The translations under genes were made by a program, and so were the position numbers. Below, in pieces: positions 1-7,969 of a DNA stretch of 64,000 bases (position 1 is the stretch's first letter; each line of letters begins with the position of its first letter). Source of the DNA: Flavobacteriales bacterium UBA1986 (GTDB taxonomy: Bacteria > Bacteroidota > Bacteroidia > Flavobacteriales_G > Salibacteraceae); contig DDDG01000029.1 in assembly GCA_002336245.1 (NCBI GenBank), forward strand, positions 62,001-126,000, given 5' to 3'. The notes below the pieces were generated by a model. The model ran no database searches. It was not told the DNA's origin and saw nothing but the letters and a program-made list of their open reading frames with translations.

Positions 1-43
1 CAATGCCAATTTCGGGGTTGCCTTGAGGTTTACCTTGTCCTAG
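1..43 (+). CDS. 3' end of an unidentified gene (partial)
   Basis: The second reading frame is open from the left edge to a TAG at 41-43 and encodes about 13 residues ending FGVALRFTLS. Alternating hydrophobic residues at an extreme C-terminus resemble the last strand of an outer-membrane beta-barrel, but this is too short to identify. Another plus frame is also open here, so even the frame is uncertain. Confidence 0.3.
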   Translation, partial: NANFGVALRFTLS

Positions 44-95
44 ACCTATTCCTAGAATCCACTTCGATCAAGAGGTTTTCAGTCTTCTTTTTAGC

Positions 96-103
96 TAAAT
101 TCG
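96..103 (+). promoter_or_regulatory. Putative -7 element (TAAATTCG) of the cytochrome oxidase operon
   Basis: TAAATTCG differs by one base from the Bacteroidota -7 consensus TAnnTTTG and ends 10 nt before the ctaB ATG. No TTG -33 box is present at the usual distance, so the call rests on the recurrence of this motif ahead of other operons in the window. Confidence 0.4.
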
Positions 104-113
104 CGCCTTCGCT

Positions 114-1007
114 ATGGGCGTAGAAAGCAACAGCATTCAATCAAAAAGTTTGGCCTTTACCCTTTCGGATCGCATCCGAGTTTACGCAGCATTTGGTAAG
201 TTACGCTTGTCGAGCTTAGTCGTTTTTTCGGCGGCTATCTCTTACTTGGTTGCCCCTGGAAGCTTTAATCTAACTGCATTCTTAGCATTGATTATCGGTG
301 GTTTTTTAGTGACAGCTGCCTCAAATGGCTACAATCAGTTGCTCGAACGTGATCTCGATAAGTTGATGGATCGCACTCGAAACAGACCACTTCCCCAAGG
401 GAAGATGGCTGTTGTTGAAGGAGTTGTTGTCGCTTCAATTTTTGCGGTTGTTGGTCTCTTTCTACTTTGGTATTTCTTAAATCCATTGAGCCTTGTTCTA
501 GGAACTCTGGCAACTTTCCTCTACGTGGTTATTTATACTCCCATGAAGCGCATTCATCCGATTGCCGTTTTAATTGGAGCTTTCCCAGGCGCCATTCCTC
601 CTATGCTTGGATACATTGCTGCGACTGGAGAATTTGGATTGATTCCAGGCATTTTGTTTGCCGTTCAGTTTGTATGGCAGTTCCCTCATTTCTGGGCCAT
701 TGCATGGCGTCTTCACGACGATTATCAAAAAGCTGGATTTCATTTGCTGCCTTCATGGGGCGGTAGAAACAAGGCATCTGCTTTTCAAATGATGTTCTAC
801 AGCATTCTACTCATACCTACCTCAGTACTGCCTTTTGTGTTTGGCATTACGTCTTGGATGTCCTTGGTAGTTTGTTTGCCTTTAAGTATTCTGTTTGCCC
901 TTTTGGGAGTCAAATTCTATCGCAGTCAACAAATGGATGATGCGAAGCGTTTGATGTTTGCATCCTTCATTTGGTTGCCTTTGGTACAAATGTCATTTTT
1001 ACTTTAA
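114..1007 (+). CDS. ctaB: Protoheme IX farnesyltransferase (heme O synthase)
   Basis: UbiA-type polytopic membrane prenyltransferase that attaches a farnesyl group to protoheme IX to make heme O, the precursor of heme a for terminal oxidases. The family's first aspartate-rich motif is visible at residues 71-93 (N71, D80, D83, then RTRNRPL), and a second DDYxxAG motif lies near residue 203. Length of 297 aa and about nine hydrophobic segments fit CtaB/CyoE. It is first in a tight run with cytochrome oxidase subunits (3-nt gap to the next gene), so it supplies heme to the oxidase encoded alongside it. The catalytic subunits I and II are not in the window and presumably lie upstream. Confidence 0.95.
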   Translation: MGVESNSIQSKSLAFTLSDRIRVYAAFGKLRLSSLVVFSAAISYLVAPGSFNLTAFLALIIGGFLVTAASNGYNQLLERDLDKLMDRTRNRPLPQGKMAVVEGVVVASIFAVVGLFLLWYFLNPLSLVLGTLATFLYVVIYTPMKRIHPIAVLIGAFPGAIPPMLGYIAATGEFGLIPGILFAVQFVWQFPHFWAIAWRLHDDYQKAGFHLLPSWGGRNKASAFQMMFYSILLIPTSVLPFVFGITSWMSLVVCLPLSILFALLGVKFYRSQQMDDAKRLMFASFIWLPLVQMSFLL

Positions 1008-1010
1008 CAA

Positions 1011-1595
1011 ATGGAACAAGCAGACTATTTACACGAGGAATTGATTCGCAAGCGAAGGACCTATAAATCTCTCATGTGGGTTGGGTTGTTGAGCGTGATA
1101 ATGTTGTTCGCAGGTTTAACCTCAGCATACATCGTTCGGCAAGCTGAAGGGAATTGGTTGTATTTTGATATGCCGACCTCCTTTTATTGGAGCACCTTCT
1201 TTATCGTATTGAGTAGTGCAACAATTTTCCCCATTGCACGCTTTGCAAAAGCCGGAAATCGGAAGATGGTTTCATACAGTCTACTGGCAACTTTTGCCCT
1301 TGGAATTGCCTTCACATATTCGCAGTTTTCTGGCTGGGATGAGCTCGTTGCAGCAGGCGTTTTCTTTGCGGGAACAGAGAGTAATGCCTCCGGATCTTTT
1401 CTTTATGTCATCACAGGTGCGCACTTGGCTCACTTGGCTGGGGGACTTTTCGCCCTCATTTTCAGTTGGATAAAAAATGCATTGGGTAAATATGATTCCG
1501 AGAATTACACAGGTCTGGAGCTGACTGCCATGTACTGGCATTTTTTAGACTTATTATGGATATATTTGCTCCTCTTTCTAGTTTACATTCGCTAA
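1011..1595 (+). CDS. Heme-copper oxidase subunit III (first copy)
   Basis: A 194-aa membrane protein with about five transmembrane segments that matches cytochrome c oxidase subunit III. The N-terminal part contains SAYIVRQAEGNW and the C-terminal segment contains AMYWHFLDLLWIYLL, the typical last helix with the YWHFxDxxW signature. Subunit III stabilises the oxidase core and supports proton uptake. The start ATG is 3 nt after ctaB. A second, longer subunit III follows 21 nt downstream; paired subunit III genes are usual in Bacteroidota caa3-type oxidase operons. Confidence 0.93.
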   Translation: MEQADYLHEELIRKRRTYKSLMWVGLLSVIMLFAGLTSAYIVRQAEGNWLYFDMPTSFYWSTFFIVLSSATIFPIARFAKAGNRKMVSYSLLATFALGIAFTYSQFSGWDELVAAGVFFAGTESNASGSFLYVITGAHLAHLAGGLFALIFSWIKNALGKYDSENYTGLELTAMYWHFLDLLWIYLLLFLVYIR

Positions 1596-1616
1596 TCTGA
1601 GAACATCTAACTGTCT

Positions 1617-2342
1617 ATGTCTGGTGAAGCAAGCAAAGTAATCGATCAAACAACTCTCTGGGAGGGTGGTCGGTCTCCTTTCAGTGTGAGTTATGGTAAA
1701 ATGATGATGTGGTTTTTCCTCATCTCTGATGCCCTTTCTTTTGGGGGCCTTCTGGCTTCTCTTGGTTTTATGAAACTGAAATATGCCGACGTATGGCCTA
1801 GCTCAGAATTAATCTTCACTCACCTTCCGGGTACCCATGGTCATTTCCCACTCATCTATGTGGCCTTAATGACCTTCATTCTGATTGTGAGTTCAGTTAC
1901 CATGGTATTGGCCGTAGAGGCTGGTCACCGAATGGACCGCAAAGGAGTAACACTTTGGTTGGCTCTAACCGTAGTTGGAGGTTTGTTCTTCGTCGGATCT
2001 CAAGCTTGGGAATGGATGACTTACATCGCTGGTCCTGATGGAGATATCAGCACTTGGGCTGACAATGCAACGCTTTCTGGGCATTACTATGGAGAAGGTT
2101 TCTCGGCCGACAATCCAGTTCCTGGGGTTCCTCAATACGCCCAGTTCTTCTTCTTTGTGACTGGCTTCCACGGAACACACGTATTCTCTGGAGTAGTCAT
2201 CAACTTCATTATTTTATTGAACGTTTTAAAAGGTAAGTACGAGAAAGTAGGCCATTATGAAATGGTTGAGAAAGTTGGTTTGTACTGGCACTTTGTAGAC
2301 CTAGTATGGGTTTTTGTATTCACCTTCTATTACCTCATCTAA
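1617..2342 (+). CDS. Heme-copper oxidase subunit III (second copy)
   Basis: A 241-aa integral membrane protein with an N-terminal section rich in FFLISDALSFGGL, then a loop and FFFVTGFHGTHVFSG, and the closing helix GLYWHFVDLVWVFVF. The GFHGxHV and YWHFVDxVW signatures are diagnostic for cytochrome c oxidase subunit III. It is not a recent duplicate of the preceding gene: length and loop regions differ, so the two probably occupy different positions in the complex or represent a divided role. It lies in the ctaB operon, 15 nt before subunit IV. Confidence 0.94.
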   Translation: MSGEASKVIDQTTLWEGGRSPFSVSYGKMMMWFFLISDALSFGGLLASLGFMKLKYADVWPSSELIFTHLPGTHGHFPLIYVALMTFILIVSSVTMVLAVEAGHRMDRKGVTLWLALTVVGGLFFVGSQAWEWMTYIAGPDGDISTWADNATLSGHYYGEGFSADNPVPGVPQYAQFFFFVTGFHGTHVFSGVVINFIILLNVLKGKYEKVGHYEMVEKVGLYWHFVDLVWVFVFTFYYLI

Positions 2343-2357
2343 GTTATAGCCCTGAAG

Positions 2358-2732
2358 ATGGAAAGAGACGACATCATTGAATATAGCCTCGACACTCACC
2401 ACAGTGAAGAAGAGGGAAAGAAAATCCGAAAGAAAATCATCTTCGTAACTGTACTTCTTACAGTTGTTACGGCTGTAGAAGTTGGTTTAGGAATTTGGGC
2501 CTCTGGAATGGACGGCATCAAATGGGAGATGGTCAAATGGTCTTTCATTATTATGACACTCGTGAAGGCTGGTTACATCGTAATGGTCTTTATGCACCTT
2601 GGAGATGAACGCAAGAGCTTGCGCTACTTTATCTTGGCGCCGTACGCTTTGTTCATCCTCTATCTGCTCTTTATCTTAGTTTCTGAAGCGAATGTGCTTT
2701 TTGGGATTCGGGAGTTGCTCAGATTGTCCTAA
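2358..2732 (+). CDS. Cytochrome c oxidase subunit IV family protein
   Basis: A 124-aa protein with a charged, histidine-containing N-terminus (about 25 residues) followed by three predicted membrane helices. The motif VKAGYIVMVFMHLGDE is characteristic of bacterial oxidase subunit IV (prokaryotic COX4 family). Its role in the complex is accessory. It sits between subunit III and the SCO-like gene with only 3 nt to the next start, so the operon is probably translationally coupled. Confidence 0.9.
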   Translation: MERDDIIEYSLDTHHSEEEGKKIRKKIIFVTVLLTVVTAVEVGLGIWASGMDGIKWEMVKWSFIIMTLVKAGYIVMVFMHLGDERKSLRYFILAPYALFILYLLFILVSEANVLFGIRELLRLS

Positions 2733-2735
2733 TGC

Positions 2736-3305
2736 ATGAATAAAAAAAGTCTATTCAAATGGGGAGCTCTGTTCCTCATTTTACTCTTTCCGTCCGTATT
2801 GTACTTGATGTTATCAACGGGTAAACACAACCTGTTCGATTTGCCCTATTTCGCACCTCAACAGCAAGTTGCCGAGACGTTTGAATTCCCATTGGAGTTC
2901 GACGACCGCGACGAGATTAAGGTTCTGGCATATTTCAAAGATGAAGAAGTCGAGTACAACTCAAGGGTCTTACTTCAATTACAGCATCTGAGTGCCAAAC
3001 TGAATATTCCTGAATTGACATACAACCTCTTTTTTGAAGGTAAAAAGCCAGACGACAAAGAATTACAAGCGCTTTTGGGAGCCAAATATGTACGCAGTTT
3101 CGAATTCAGAACGAAATCCTTTGCAAGCATGAATTTCGATTTGGAAGAAGGTTCATTGAGCGCTGGAGAATGGGTACTTCTGATCGATAAACAAAACAAG
3201 GTACGAGGCGTTTATTCAGGACAGGAGTACTCGAAGATGAAAGAGTTGGGCGAAGACATAAAAGCTCTGAAGGCTCAAGAATTCGTTCCCAAGAAAAAAC
3301 GATGA
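2736..3305 (+). CDS. SCO-like thioredoxin-fold protein lacking cysteines
   Basis: A 189-aa protein with one N-terminal membrane anchor (about residues 7-27) and a periplasmic domain. The segment GEWVLLIDKQNKVRGVYSG followed by a helix resembles the closing part of SCO1/SenC copper-insertion proteins (LIDKxGxIRG). SCO proteins use a CxxxC pair and a histidine to deliver copper to the CuA site, but this protein has no cysteine at all. It occupies the position where SCO sits in related oxidase operons, so a structural or degenerate assembly factor is inferred. Its stop overlaps the next ATG (ATGA). Confidence 0.7.
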   Translation: MNKKSLFKWGALFLILLFPSVLYLMLSTGKHNLFDLPYFAPQQQVAETFEFPLEFDDRDEIKVLAYFKDEEVEYNSRVLLQLQHLSAKLNIPELTYNLFFEGKKPDDKELQALLGAKYVRSFEFRTKSFASMNFDLEEGSLSAGEWVLLIDKQNKVRGVYSGQEYSKMKELGEDIKALKAQEFVPKKKR

Positions 3306-3817
3306 CAAGAAAGACAGCGAGCAGATTACTTTGGATTTTCACCTTCGTAGTTTATGCACTCGTAATTGTCTTGCACGAATTGCCAGGACCAGAGTCGAGT
3401 CCATCTTGGACAATTTATCAGCCAAAGCTGAATGCCATCATCAATGGAAGTTGTTTCCTAATCCTAATATTTTCATTCATCGCAATTAAGAATAGGGCAG
3501 TGGGGTTACACCAAAACCTAAATACCGCTGCAATGTTTTTGTCCCTCATCTTCTTGCTGAATTATGTCCTTTACCACAGCCTTTCGGGAGATACAGCCTA
3601 CGGGGGCGAAAACAAAAGTCTCTATTACTTCATACTATTGAGTCATATTTTTCTCGCCGGAATTTCCCTACCAATGATATTGTTCTCGTGGCTTCGTGGC
3701 TTCTATGGAGACGTAGCTGGGCATAAAAAGCTCGTGCGTTTCACTTATCCCATTTGGCTTTATGTCACATTAACTGGAGTCCTTGTTTACCTATTTTTGT
3801 CTCCTTACTATGGCTAA
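3302..3817 (+). CDS. DUF420 family membrane protein
   Basis: A 171-aa protein with about five hydrophobic segments and several membrane-embedded histidines (LHELPG, LYHSLSGD, LLSHIFLAG), matching DUF420/CtaM-like proteins that accompany cytochrome oxidase genes. CtaM is reported to be needed for assembly of heme-copper oxidases in Gram-positive bacteria, so an assembly role is inferred. It overlaps the SCO-like gene by 4 nt and the next gene by 8 nt, indicating a single operon. Confidence 0.85.
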   Translation: MTRKTASRLLWIFTFVVYALVIVLHELPGPESSPSWTIYQPKLNAIINGSCFLILIFSFIAIKNRAVGLHQNLNTAAMFLSLIFLLNYVLYHSLSGDTAYGGENKSLYYFILLSHIFLAGISLPMILFSWLRGFYGDVAGHKKLVRFTYPIWLYVTLTGVLVYLFLSPYYG

Positions 3818-4037
3818 GATTTTCGTCTATACTTTGCTCACCATCGCATTGCTTTTCCTTTCTTCGGATTTGAATGCTCAGTGCAGTATGTGTAGAGCCA
3901 TTGCAGAATCGTCCATTGAAGGCGGAAGCAAAATGGGTACTGGATTAAATTCAGGGATCATGTACTTGATGGGCATCCCCTACATCCTTTTGGTGGTGAT
4001 GGGAGTTTTGCTTTTCAAAAAGCCAAAATTGCATTAG
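3810..4037 (+). CDS. Small secreted or membrane protein with CSMC motif
   Basis: The protein has 75 residues when started at the ATG inside the DUF420 stop region; an upstream TTG at 3783 would add nine residues and was not chosen because the ATG version begins with a clean signal peptide (MAKIFVYTLL to NAQ). The mature N-terminus carries CSMCRA, followed by a hydrophobic helix near residues 49-66 and a basic tail. The CxxC pair could bind metal or be redox active. It ends the cytochrome oxidase operon, directly after a SCO-like protein that has lost its own cysteines. No family name is known to me. Confidence 0.75.
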   Translation: MAKIFVYTLLTIALLFLSSDLNAQCSMCRAIAESSIEGGSKMGTGLNSGIMYLMGIPYILLVVMGVLLFKKPKLH

Positions 4038-4057
4038 GCGGTCATCCGAAAGATTCG

Positions 4058-4088
4058 TTGCGTCCTATTCGTTTCCTTGTTACATTTG
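4058..4088 (+). promoter_or_regulatory. Promoter of the riboswitch-metH operon
   Basis: TTG at 4058-4060 and TACATTTG at 4081-4088 are separated by 20 bases, matching the Bacteroidota -33/-7 promoter (TTG, about 19-21 nt, TAnnTTTG). The inferred transcription start near 4095 places the riboswitch aptamer at the very 5' end of the mRNA. Confidence 0.75.
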
Positions 4089-4107
4089 TTGAAGTTCTTT
4101 TAGTATT

Positions 4108-4213
4108 ACTTATAAAGAAAGGGGAAGGGAGTCGGCCCGATGAACCCTTGGCAACCTCCATTGAAAGATGGAAAGGTGCTTCGTCCGACCACGCCATGCG
4201 TGGGTAGATAAGT
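4108..4213 (+). ncRNA. SAM-I riboswitch (S-box) aptamer
   Basis: All core elements are readable: P1 closed by ACTTAT (4108-4113) and ATAAGT (4208-4213); the conserved GGCCCGATGAACCC and GGCAACC segments; P3 TCCATT/GATGGA (4157-4162 with 4167-4172); AAGGTGCTTC; a pseudoknot GTCGG (4131-4135) with CCGAC (4185-4189); and P4 CCACGC/GCGTGG (4189-4194 with 4198-4203). SAM-I aptamers bind S-adenosylmethionine. Position ahead of methionine synthase fits repression when SAM is abundant. Confidence 0.95.
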
Positions 4214-4240
4214 TGATAATCCAATAACGGTGAACAATGA

Positions 4241-4276
4241 ATCTCTTCCACAGCTGGTGGCAAGGGATTTTTTTTT
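4241..4276 (+). terminator. Intrinsic terminator, riboswitch expression platform
   Basis: ATCTCTT plus CCAC (4241-4251) pairs with GTGG and AAGGGAT (4257-4268) across a 5-nt loop and one bulged C, followed by a run of T to 4276. This is a Rho-independent terminator placed 28 nt after the aptamer and ending 8 nt before the metH start, so the switch most likely acts by premature termination. The competing antiterminator pairing was not resolved. Confidence 0.7.
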
Positions 4277-4284
4277 GGATTGAA

Positions 4285-5289
4285 ATGAAAAGAGACATAC
4301 GCGAAATACTTGAACATAGAATCTTGGTCCTCGACGGAGCCATGGGAACTATGATTCAAGGGTACACCCTAGAAGAGGAAGACTTTAGAGGTGAACGCTT
4401 TAAGGATCATGAGCACTCGCTCAAGGGCAACAACGATCTTTTGACCATCACCCAGCCGCAGATCATTAAGGACATTCATTCTGCATATTTCGAGGCTGGT
4501 GCAGACATCGTTGAAACGAACACATTCAGCTCAACCACCATTTCTCAGGCAGACTACAGCCTAGAAGAAATCGCCTACGAGCTCAATTACGAGTCGGCTA
4601 AAATCGCCGCGGAAGTTGCCAAAGAATGGACGGAACGACAGCCGGACAAACCTCGATTTGTTGCGGGCTCAGTTGGGCCAACCAACAGAACTGCCTCCCT
4701 ATCACCCGACTTGAACAACCCGGGTTACCGTGCGGTGGATTTTGATGACTTGTTCGAAGCTTATGCACAACAAATCAGTGGATTGATTGATGGAGGTTCC
4801 GATCTCTTATTGATCGAAACCATATTCGATACTCTAAATGCAAAGGCGGCTCTGGCAGCAGCAACGGAGGTTCAAGAAGAGAAGGGCACCAATCTCCCAA
4901 TCATGATCTCAGGTACAATTACAGATGCCAGCGGAAGAACATTGTCTGGGCAGACAACGGAGGCGTTTTTAATTTCACTTACCCACCAACCCATTTTGAG
5001 CATTGGCTTAAACTGTGCTTTAGGAGCTAAACAACTGCGCCCTTACCTGCAGGTATTGTCAGACAAAGCCGATGTGCTTACTAGTGCACATCCGAACGCT
5101 GGCTTACCGAATGAATTTGGCGAATACGATCAAAGCCCCAACGATATGGGAGAACAAATAGAAGGTTTCCTCAAAGAAGGGCTCCTCAATATTATAGGAG
5201 GATGCTGCGGCACAAGCCCAGCTCACATTAAGAGGATTGCCGAAGTGGCGTCGCAATACCAACCGAGAAAGAAGAAAGCTTTAGTATGA
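4285..5289 (+). CDS. metH: Methionine synthase, homocysteine S-methyltransferase subunit (split MetH N-terminal part)
   Basis: A 334-aa protein equal to the first module of cobalamin-dependent methionine synthase, which binds zinc and homocysteine. It begins with the family-typical REILEHRILVLDGAMGT, contains GLNCALG, and ends with IIGGCCGTSP near residues 303-311; the cysteines of these motifs are the zinc ligands. An in-frame ATG at 4237 would add 16 residues but lies in the loop before, and within, the riboswitch terminator, so 4285 is preferred. The stop overlaps the next start (ATGA), coupling it to the remaining MetH modules. SAM-I control is expected. Confidence 0.95.
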   Translation: MKRDIREILEHRILVLDGAMGTMIQGYTLEEEDFRGERFKDHEHSLKGNNDLLTITQPQIIKDIHSAYFEAGADIVETNTFSSTTISQADYSLEEIAYELNYESAKIAAEVAKEWTERQPDKPRFVAGSVGPTNRTASLSPDLNNPGYRAVDFDDLFEAYAQQISGLIDGGSDLLLIETIFDTLNAKAALAAATEVQEEKGTNLPIMISGTITDASGRTLSGQTTEAFLISLTHQPILSIGLNCALGAKQLRPYLQVLSDKADVLTSAHPNAGLPNEFGEYDQSPNDMGEQIEGFLKEGLLNIIGGCCGTSPAHIKRIAEVASQYQPRKKKALV

Positions 5290-7940
5290 GTGTTGAATTT
5301 CGTCCGCTCCGTTTGAGTGGCCTAGAACCCCTAGTCGTTTTTGAAGGAGCGAACTTTGTGAATGTTGGTGAACGGACCAATGTAACAGGCTCGAGAAAAT
5401 TCTTGCGCTTGATTCAGGAAGATAAATATGATGAAGCGGTTGCAGTTGCGCGCGATCAAGTTGAAAACGGCGCACAGATTCTGGATGTGAATATGGATGA
5501 AGGAATGCTCGATGGTGTTGACGCCATGGTTCGATTCTTAAACCTTATTTCAGCGGAACCAGACATCGCACGGGTTCCATTTATGATCGATAGCTCGAAG
5601 TGGGAGATCATCGAAGCGGGCTTGAAATGTTTGCAGGGGAAAGGTGTCGTCAATTCCATTAGTCTAAAAAATGGAGAAGAGGAGTTTCTGTGGCAAGCTA
5701 AGCGGATTAAACGCTATGGAGCTGCAGTGGTTGTTATGGCCTTTGACGAGGATGGCCAAGCCGATACCTATCAGCGACGCATCGACATCTGTAAGAGATG
5801 TTATGACTTGCTTGTGAAGGAGGTGCAATTTCCTGCGGAAGACATCATCTTCGACCCAAACATCTTTCCCGTAGCCACCGGAATAGAAGCACATAACAAT
5901 TACGCAGTTGATTACTTCAAAGCAACGAAGTGGATAAAAGAGAACCTACCAAATGCTAAGGTTAGTGGAGGAGTAAGCAACGTCAGTTTTTCTTTTCGTG
6001 GAAATCAACGCGTGCGGGAGGCAATGCATTCATCGTTCCTATATCACGCCATCCAGAACGGTATGGACATGGGAATTGTTAATCCCAGTTTGCTTGAAGT
6101 TTATCAGGAGATTCCGAAGGATTTACTCGAGCGAGTTGAAGATGTAATTCTCAACCGAAATGATAATGCCACCGAGGCTCTAGTGGACTTTGCTGAGCAA
6201 TTTAAGAATACAAAGCTGCAAATTAAGCAGGATATAGCTTGGCGTGAAACACACGTTGAAGGTCGTCTTGCACACGCTCTAGTGAAAGGAATTGAAGAGT
6301 TTATCGTGGAGGATACAGAGGAAGCTCGTGTTAAATACGGAAGCCCTTTAGACGTCATTGAAGGACCCTTGATGGCTGGAATGAACGAGGTTGGAGATCT
6401 GTTCGGTTCGGGCAAGATGTTCCTTCCACAAGTGGTGAAAAGTGCTCGCGTGATGAAGAAGTCTGTCGCCTATCTAGAGCCTTATTTGGAAGAGGAGAAG
6501 CGAGGTGGAGGCAGTTCTACGGCTGGAAGAATTCTACTTGCCACTGTGAAGGGCGATGTGCACGACATTGGAAAAAACATTGTTGGTGTAGTGCTCGCAT
6601 GCAACAACTACCACATTGAAGATTTAGGTGTGATGGTGCCCGCGAATAAAATTCTTGAAGAAGCTAAGCTTCGGGGAGTCGACGCCATCGGACTTAGTGG
6701 GTTGATTACTCCGAGTTTAGACGAAATGGTGCACGTCGCCAAGGAGATGCAAATCGAAGGATTCGACATTCCCTTATTGATCGGGGGAGCCACAACTTCT
6801 AAGATACATACCGCCGTCAAGATCAAACCTCAATATAAATCGGCGGTAGTGCATGTCAACGATGCATCTAGGGCTGTTACCGTGATGGAAAAGCTCTTCG
6901 GAAGTGATAAGGAGGAGTACCGGAAATCTCTAGAAATAGAGTATCAAGGCCTAAAGGAACGTCATGAAGCGAGTCGAAATGAGAAGAAACTCTTGAGTTT
7001 TTCTGAAGCCATTTCCCGTGCTCCAAAATTTAGTTTTGATCAGATTGTAGAGCCTAAAAAATTGGGACTGTCCTATTTTAAGAACTACTCCCTGCGCGAA
7101 ATTCGGAACTACATCGATTGGACTCCATTTTTCCAGACTTGGCAATTGCACGGCTCTTTTCCGGAAATACTAAAGGATAAGAAGGTGGGTGAGGAAGCTA
7201 CTAAGTTGTACTCGGATGCGCGTGAAATGCTCGATCAAATTGTTTCTCAAAAGTGGCTTCAAGCGAATGGTGGAATTGGAATCTTTCCTGCAAATAGAGT
7301 AGGGGAAGACTTAGCTTTATTCACAGAATCTGGGGAAGAGTTTGAACGATTCTCAATGCTCAGACAGCAACTACCTTTGAAGGAAGGAAAGCACAATCAA
7401 AGTTTGGCCGATTACGTGGCGCCCCTAGAATCTGGCAAACGCGATTACGTCGGATGTTTTGCTGTCACTTCAGGTTTGGGTATAGAGGCGAAGCTTAAGG
7501 ATTTTGTAAACGACGATTATTCTTCGATTATGCTGAAGGCTTTGGCTGATCGGTTGGCAGAAGCCTTTGCTGAATTGCTTCATGAAAAGCTGAGGAGTTT
7601 ACTTTGGGGATATGCACCGGCAAATTTGACCAACGAGGCTTTGATACGGGAGCAATACCAGGGCATTCGACCAGCGCCAGGCTATCCCGCTTGTCCCGAT
7701 CACACTGAGAAAACCAAGATTTTTAAACTCCTGAATGCCGAAGAAGAACTCGAAATGGAGCTGACAGAATCCATGGCTATGATCCCTGGCGCAGCTGTGA
7801 GCGGTTGGTATTTTGCCCATCCTGAAAGCAGGTACTTCAATGTTGGAAAAATTGGTGAAGATCAGCTGAAGGATTACGCGGAGCGAAAGGGAATGGACTT
7901 GGAGGAAATGCGGCGTTGGTTGAGTCCAATTCTAGCCTAG
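5286..7940 (+). CDS. metH: Methionine synthase, folate, cobalamin and activation modules (split MetH C-terminal part)
   Basis: An 884-aa protein with the remaining MetH domains in order: pterin-binding (starting FVNVGERTNVTGSRKF), the B12-binding cap and Rossmann domain with the cobalamin-ligating histidine in GDVHDIGKN near residue 425, and the SAM-dependent reactivation domain with RPAPGYPACPDHTEK near residue 797 and the closing SGWYFAHPESRYFNVG. Together with the upstream gene it makes a complete cobalamin-dependent methionine synthase that transfers a methyl group from methyltetrahydrofolate to homocysteine. The separation of the homocysteine module from the rest occurs in many Bacteroidota and is not a frameshift: both ends are clean. 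Confidence 0.97.
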   Translation: MSVEFRPLRLSGLEPLVVFEGANFVNVGERTNVTGSRKFLRLIQEDKYDEAVAVARDQVENGAQILDVNMDEGMLDGVDAMVRFLNLISAEPDIARVPFMIDSSKWEIIEAGLKCLQGKGVVNSISLKNGEEEFLWQAKRIKRYGAAVVVMAFDEDGQADTYQRRIDICKRCYDLLVKEVQFPAEDIIFDPNIFPVATGIEAHNNYAVDYFKATKWIKENLPNAKVSGGVSNVSFSFRGNQRVREAMHSSFLYHAIQNGMDMGIVNPSLLEVYQEIPKDLLERVEDVILNRNDNATEALVDFAEQFKNTKLQIKQDIAWRETHVEGRLAHALVKGIEEFIVEDTEEARVKYGSPLDVIEGPLMAGMNEVGDLFGSGKMFLPQVVKSARVMKKSVAYLEPYLEEEKRGGGSSTAGRILLATVKGDVHDIGKNIVGVVLACNNYHIEDLGVMVPANKILEEAKLRGVDAIGLSGLITPSLDEMVHVAKEMQIEGFDIPLLIGGATTSKIHTAVKIKPQYKSAVVHVNDASRAVTVMEKLFGSDKEEYRKSLEIEYQGLKERHEASRNEKKLLSFSEAISRAPKFSFDQIVEPKKLGLSYFKNYSLREIRNYIDWTPFFQTWQLHGSFPEILKDKKVGEEATKLYSDAREMLDQIVSQKWLQANGGIGIFPANRVGEDLALFTESGEEFERFSMLRQQLPLKEGKHNQSLADYVAPLESGKRDYVGCFAVTSGLGIEAKLKDFVNDDYSSIMLKALADRLAEAFAELLHEKLRSLLWGYAPANLTNEALIREQYQGIRPAPGYPACPDHTEKTKIFKLLNAEEELEMELTESMAMIPGAAVSGWYFAHPESRYFNVGKIGEDQLKDYAERKGMDLEEMRRWLSPILA

Positions 7941-7969
7941 AAAGCAGACCGAAAAATGCCAAGTTATTT

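Noticed and set aside
4237..4284. Upstream in-frame ATG that would extend metH by 16 residues
   Set aside because: The extension is encoded within the terminator stem and T run, and its aromatic-rich peptide is not part of MetH.
4042..4359. Minus-strand open frame of about 105 codons across the riboswitch
   Set aside because: It lies over the aptamer, whose conserved RNA elements explain the sequence on the plus strand.
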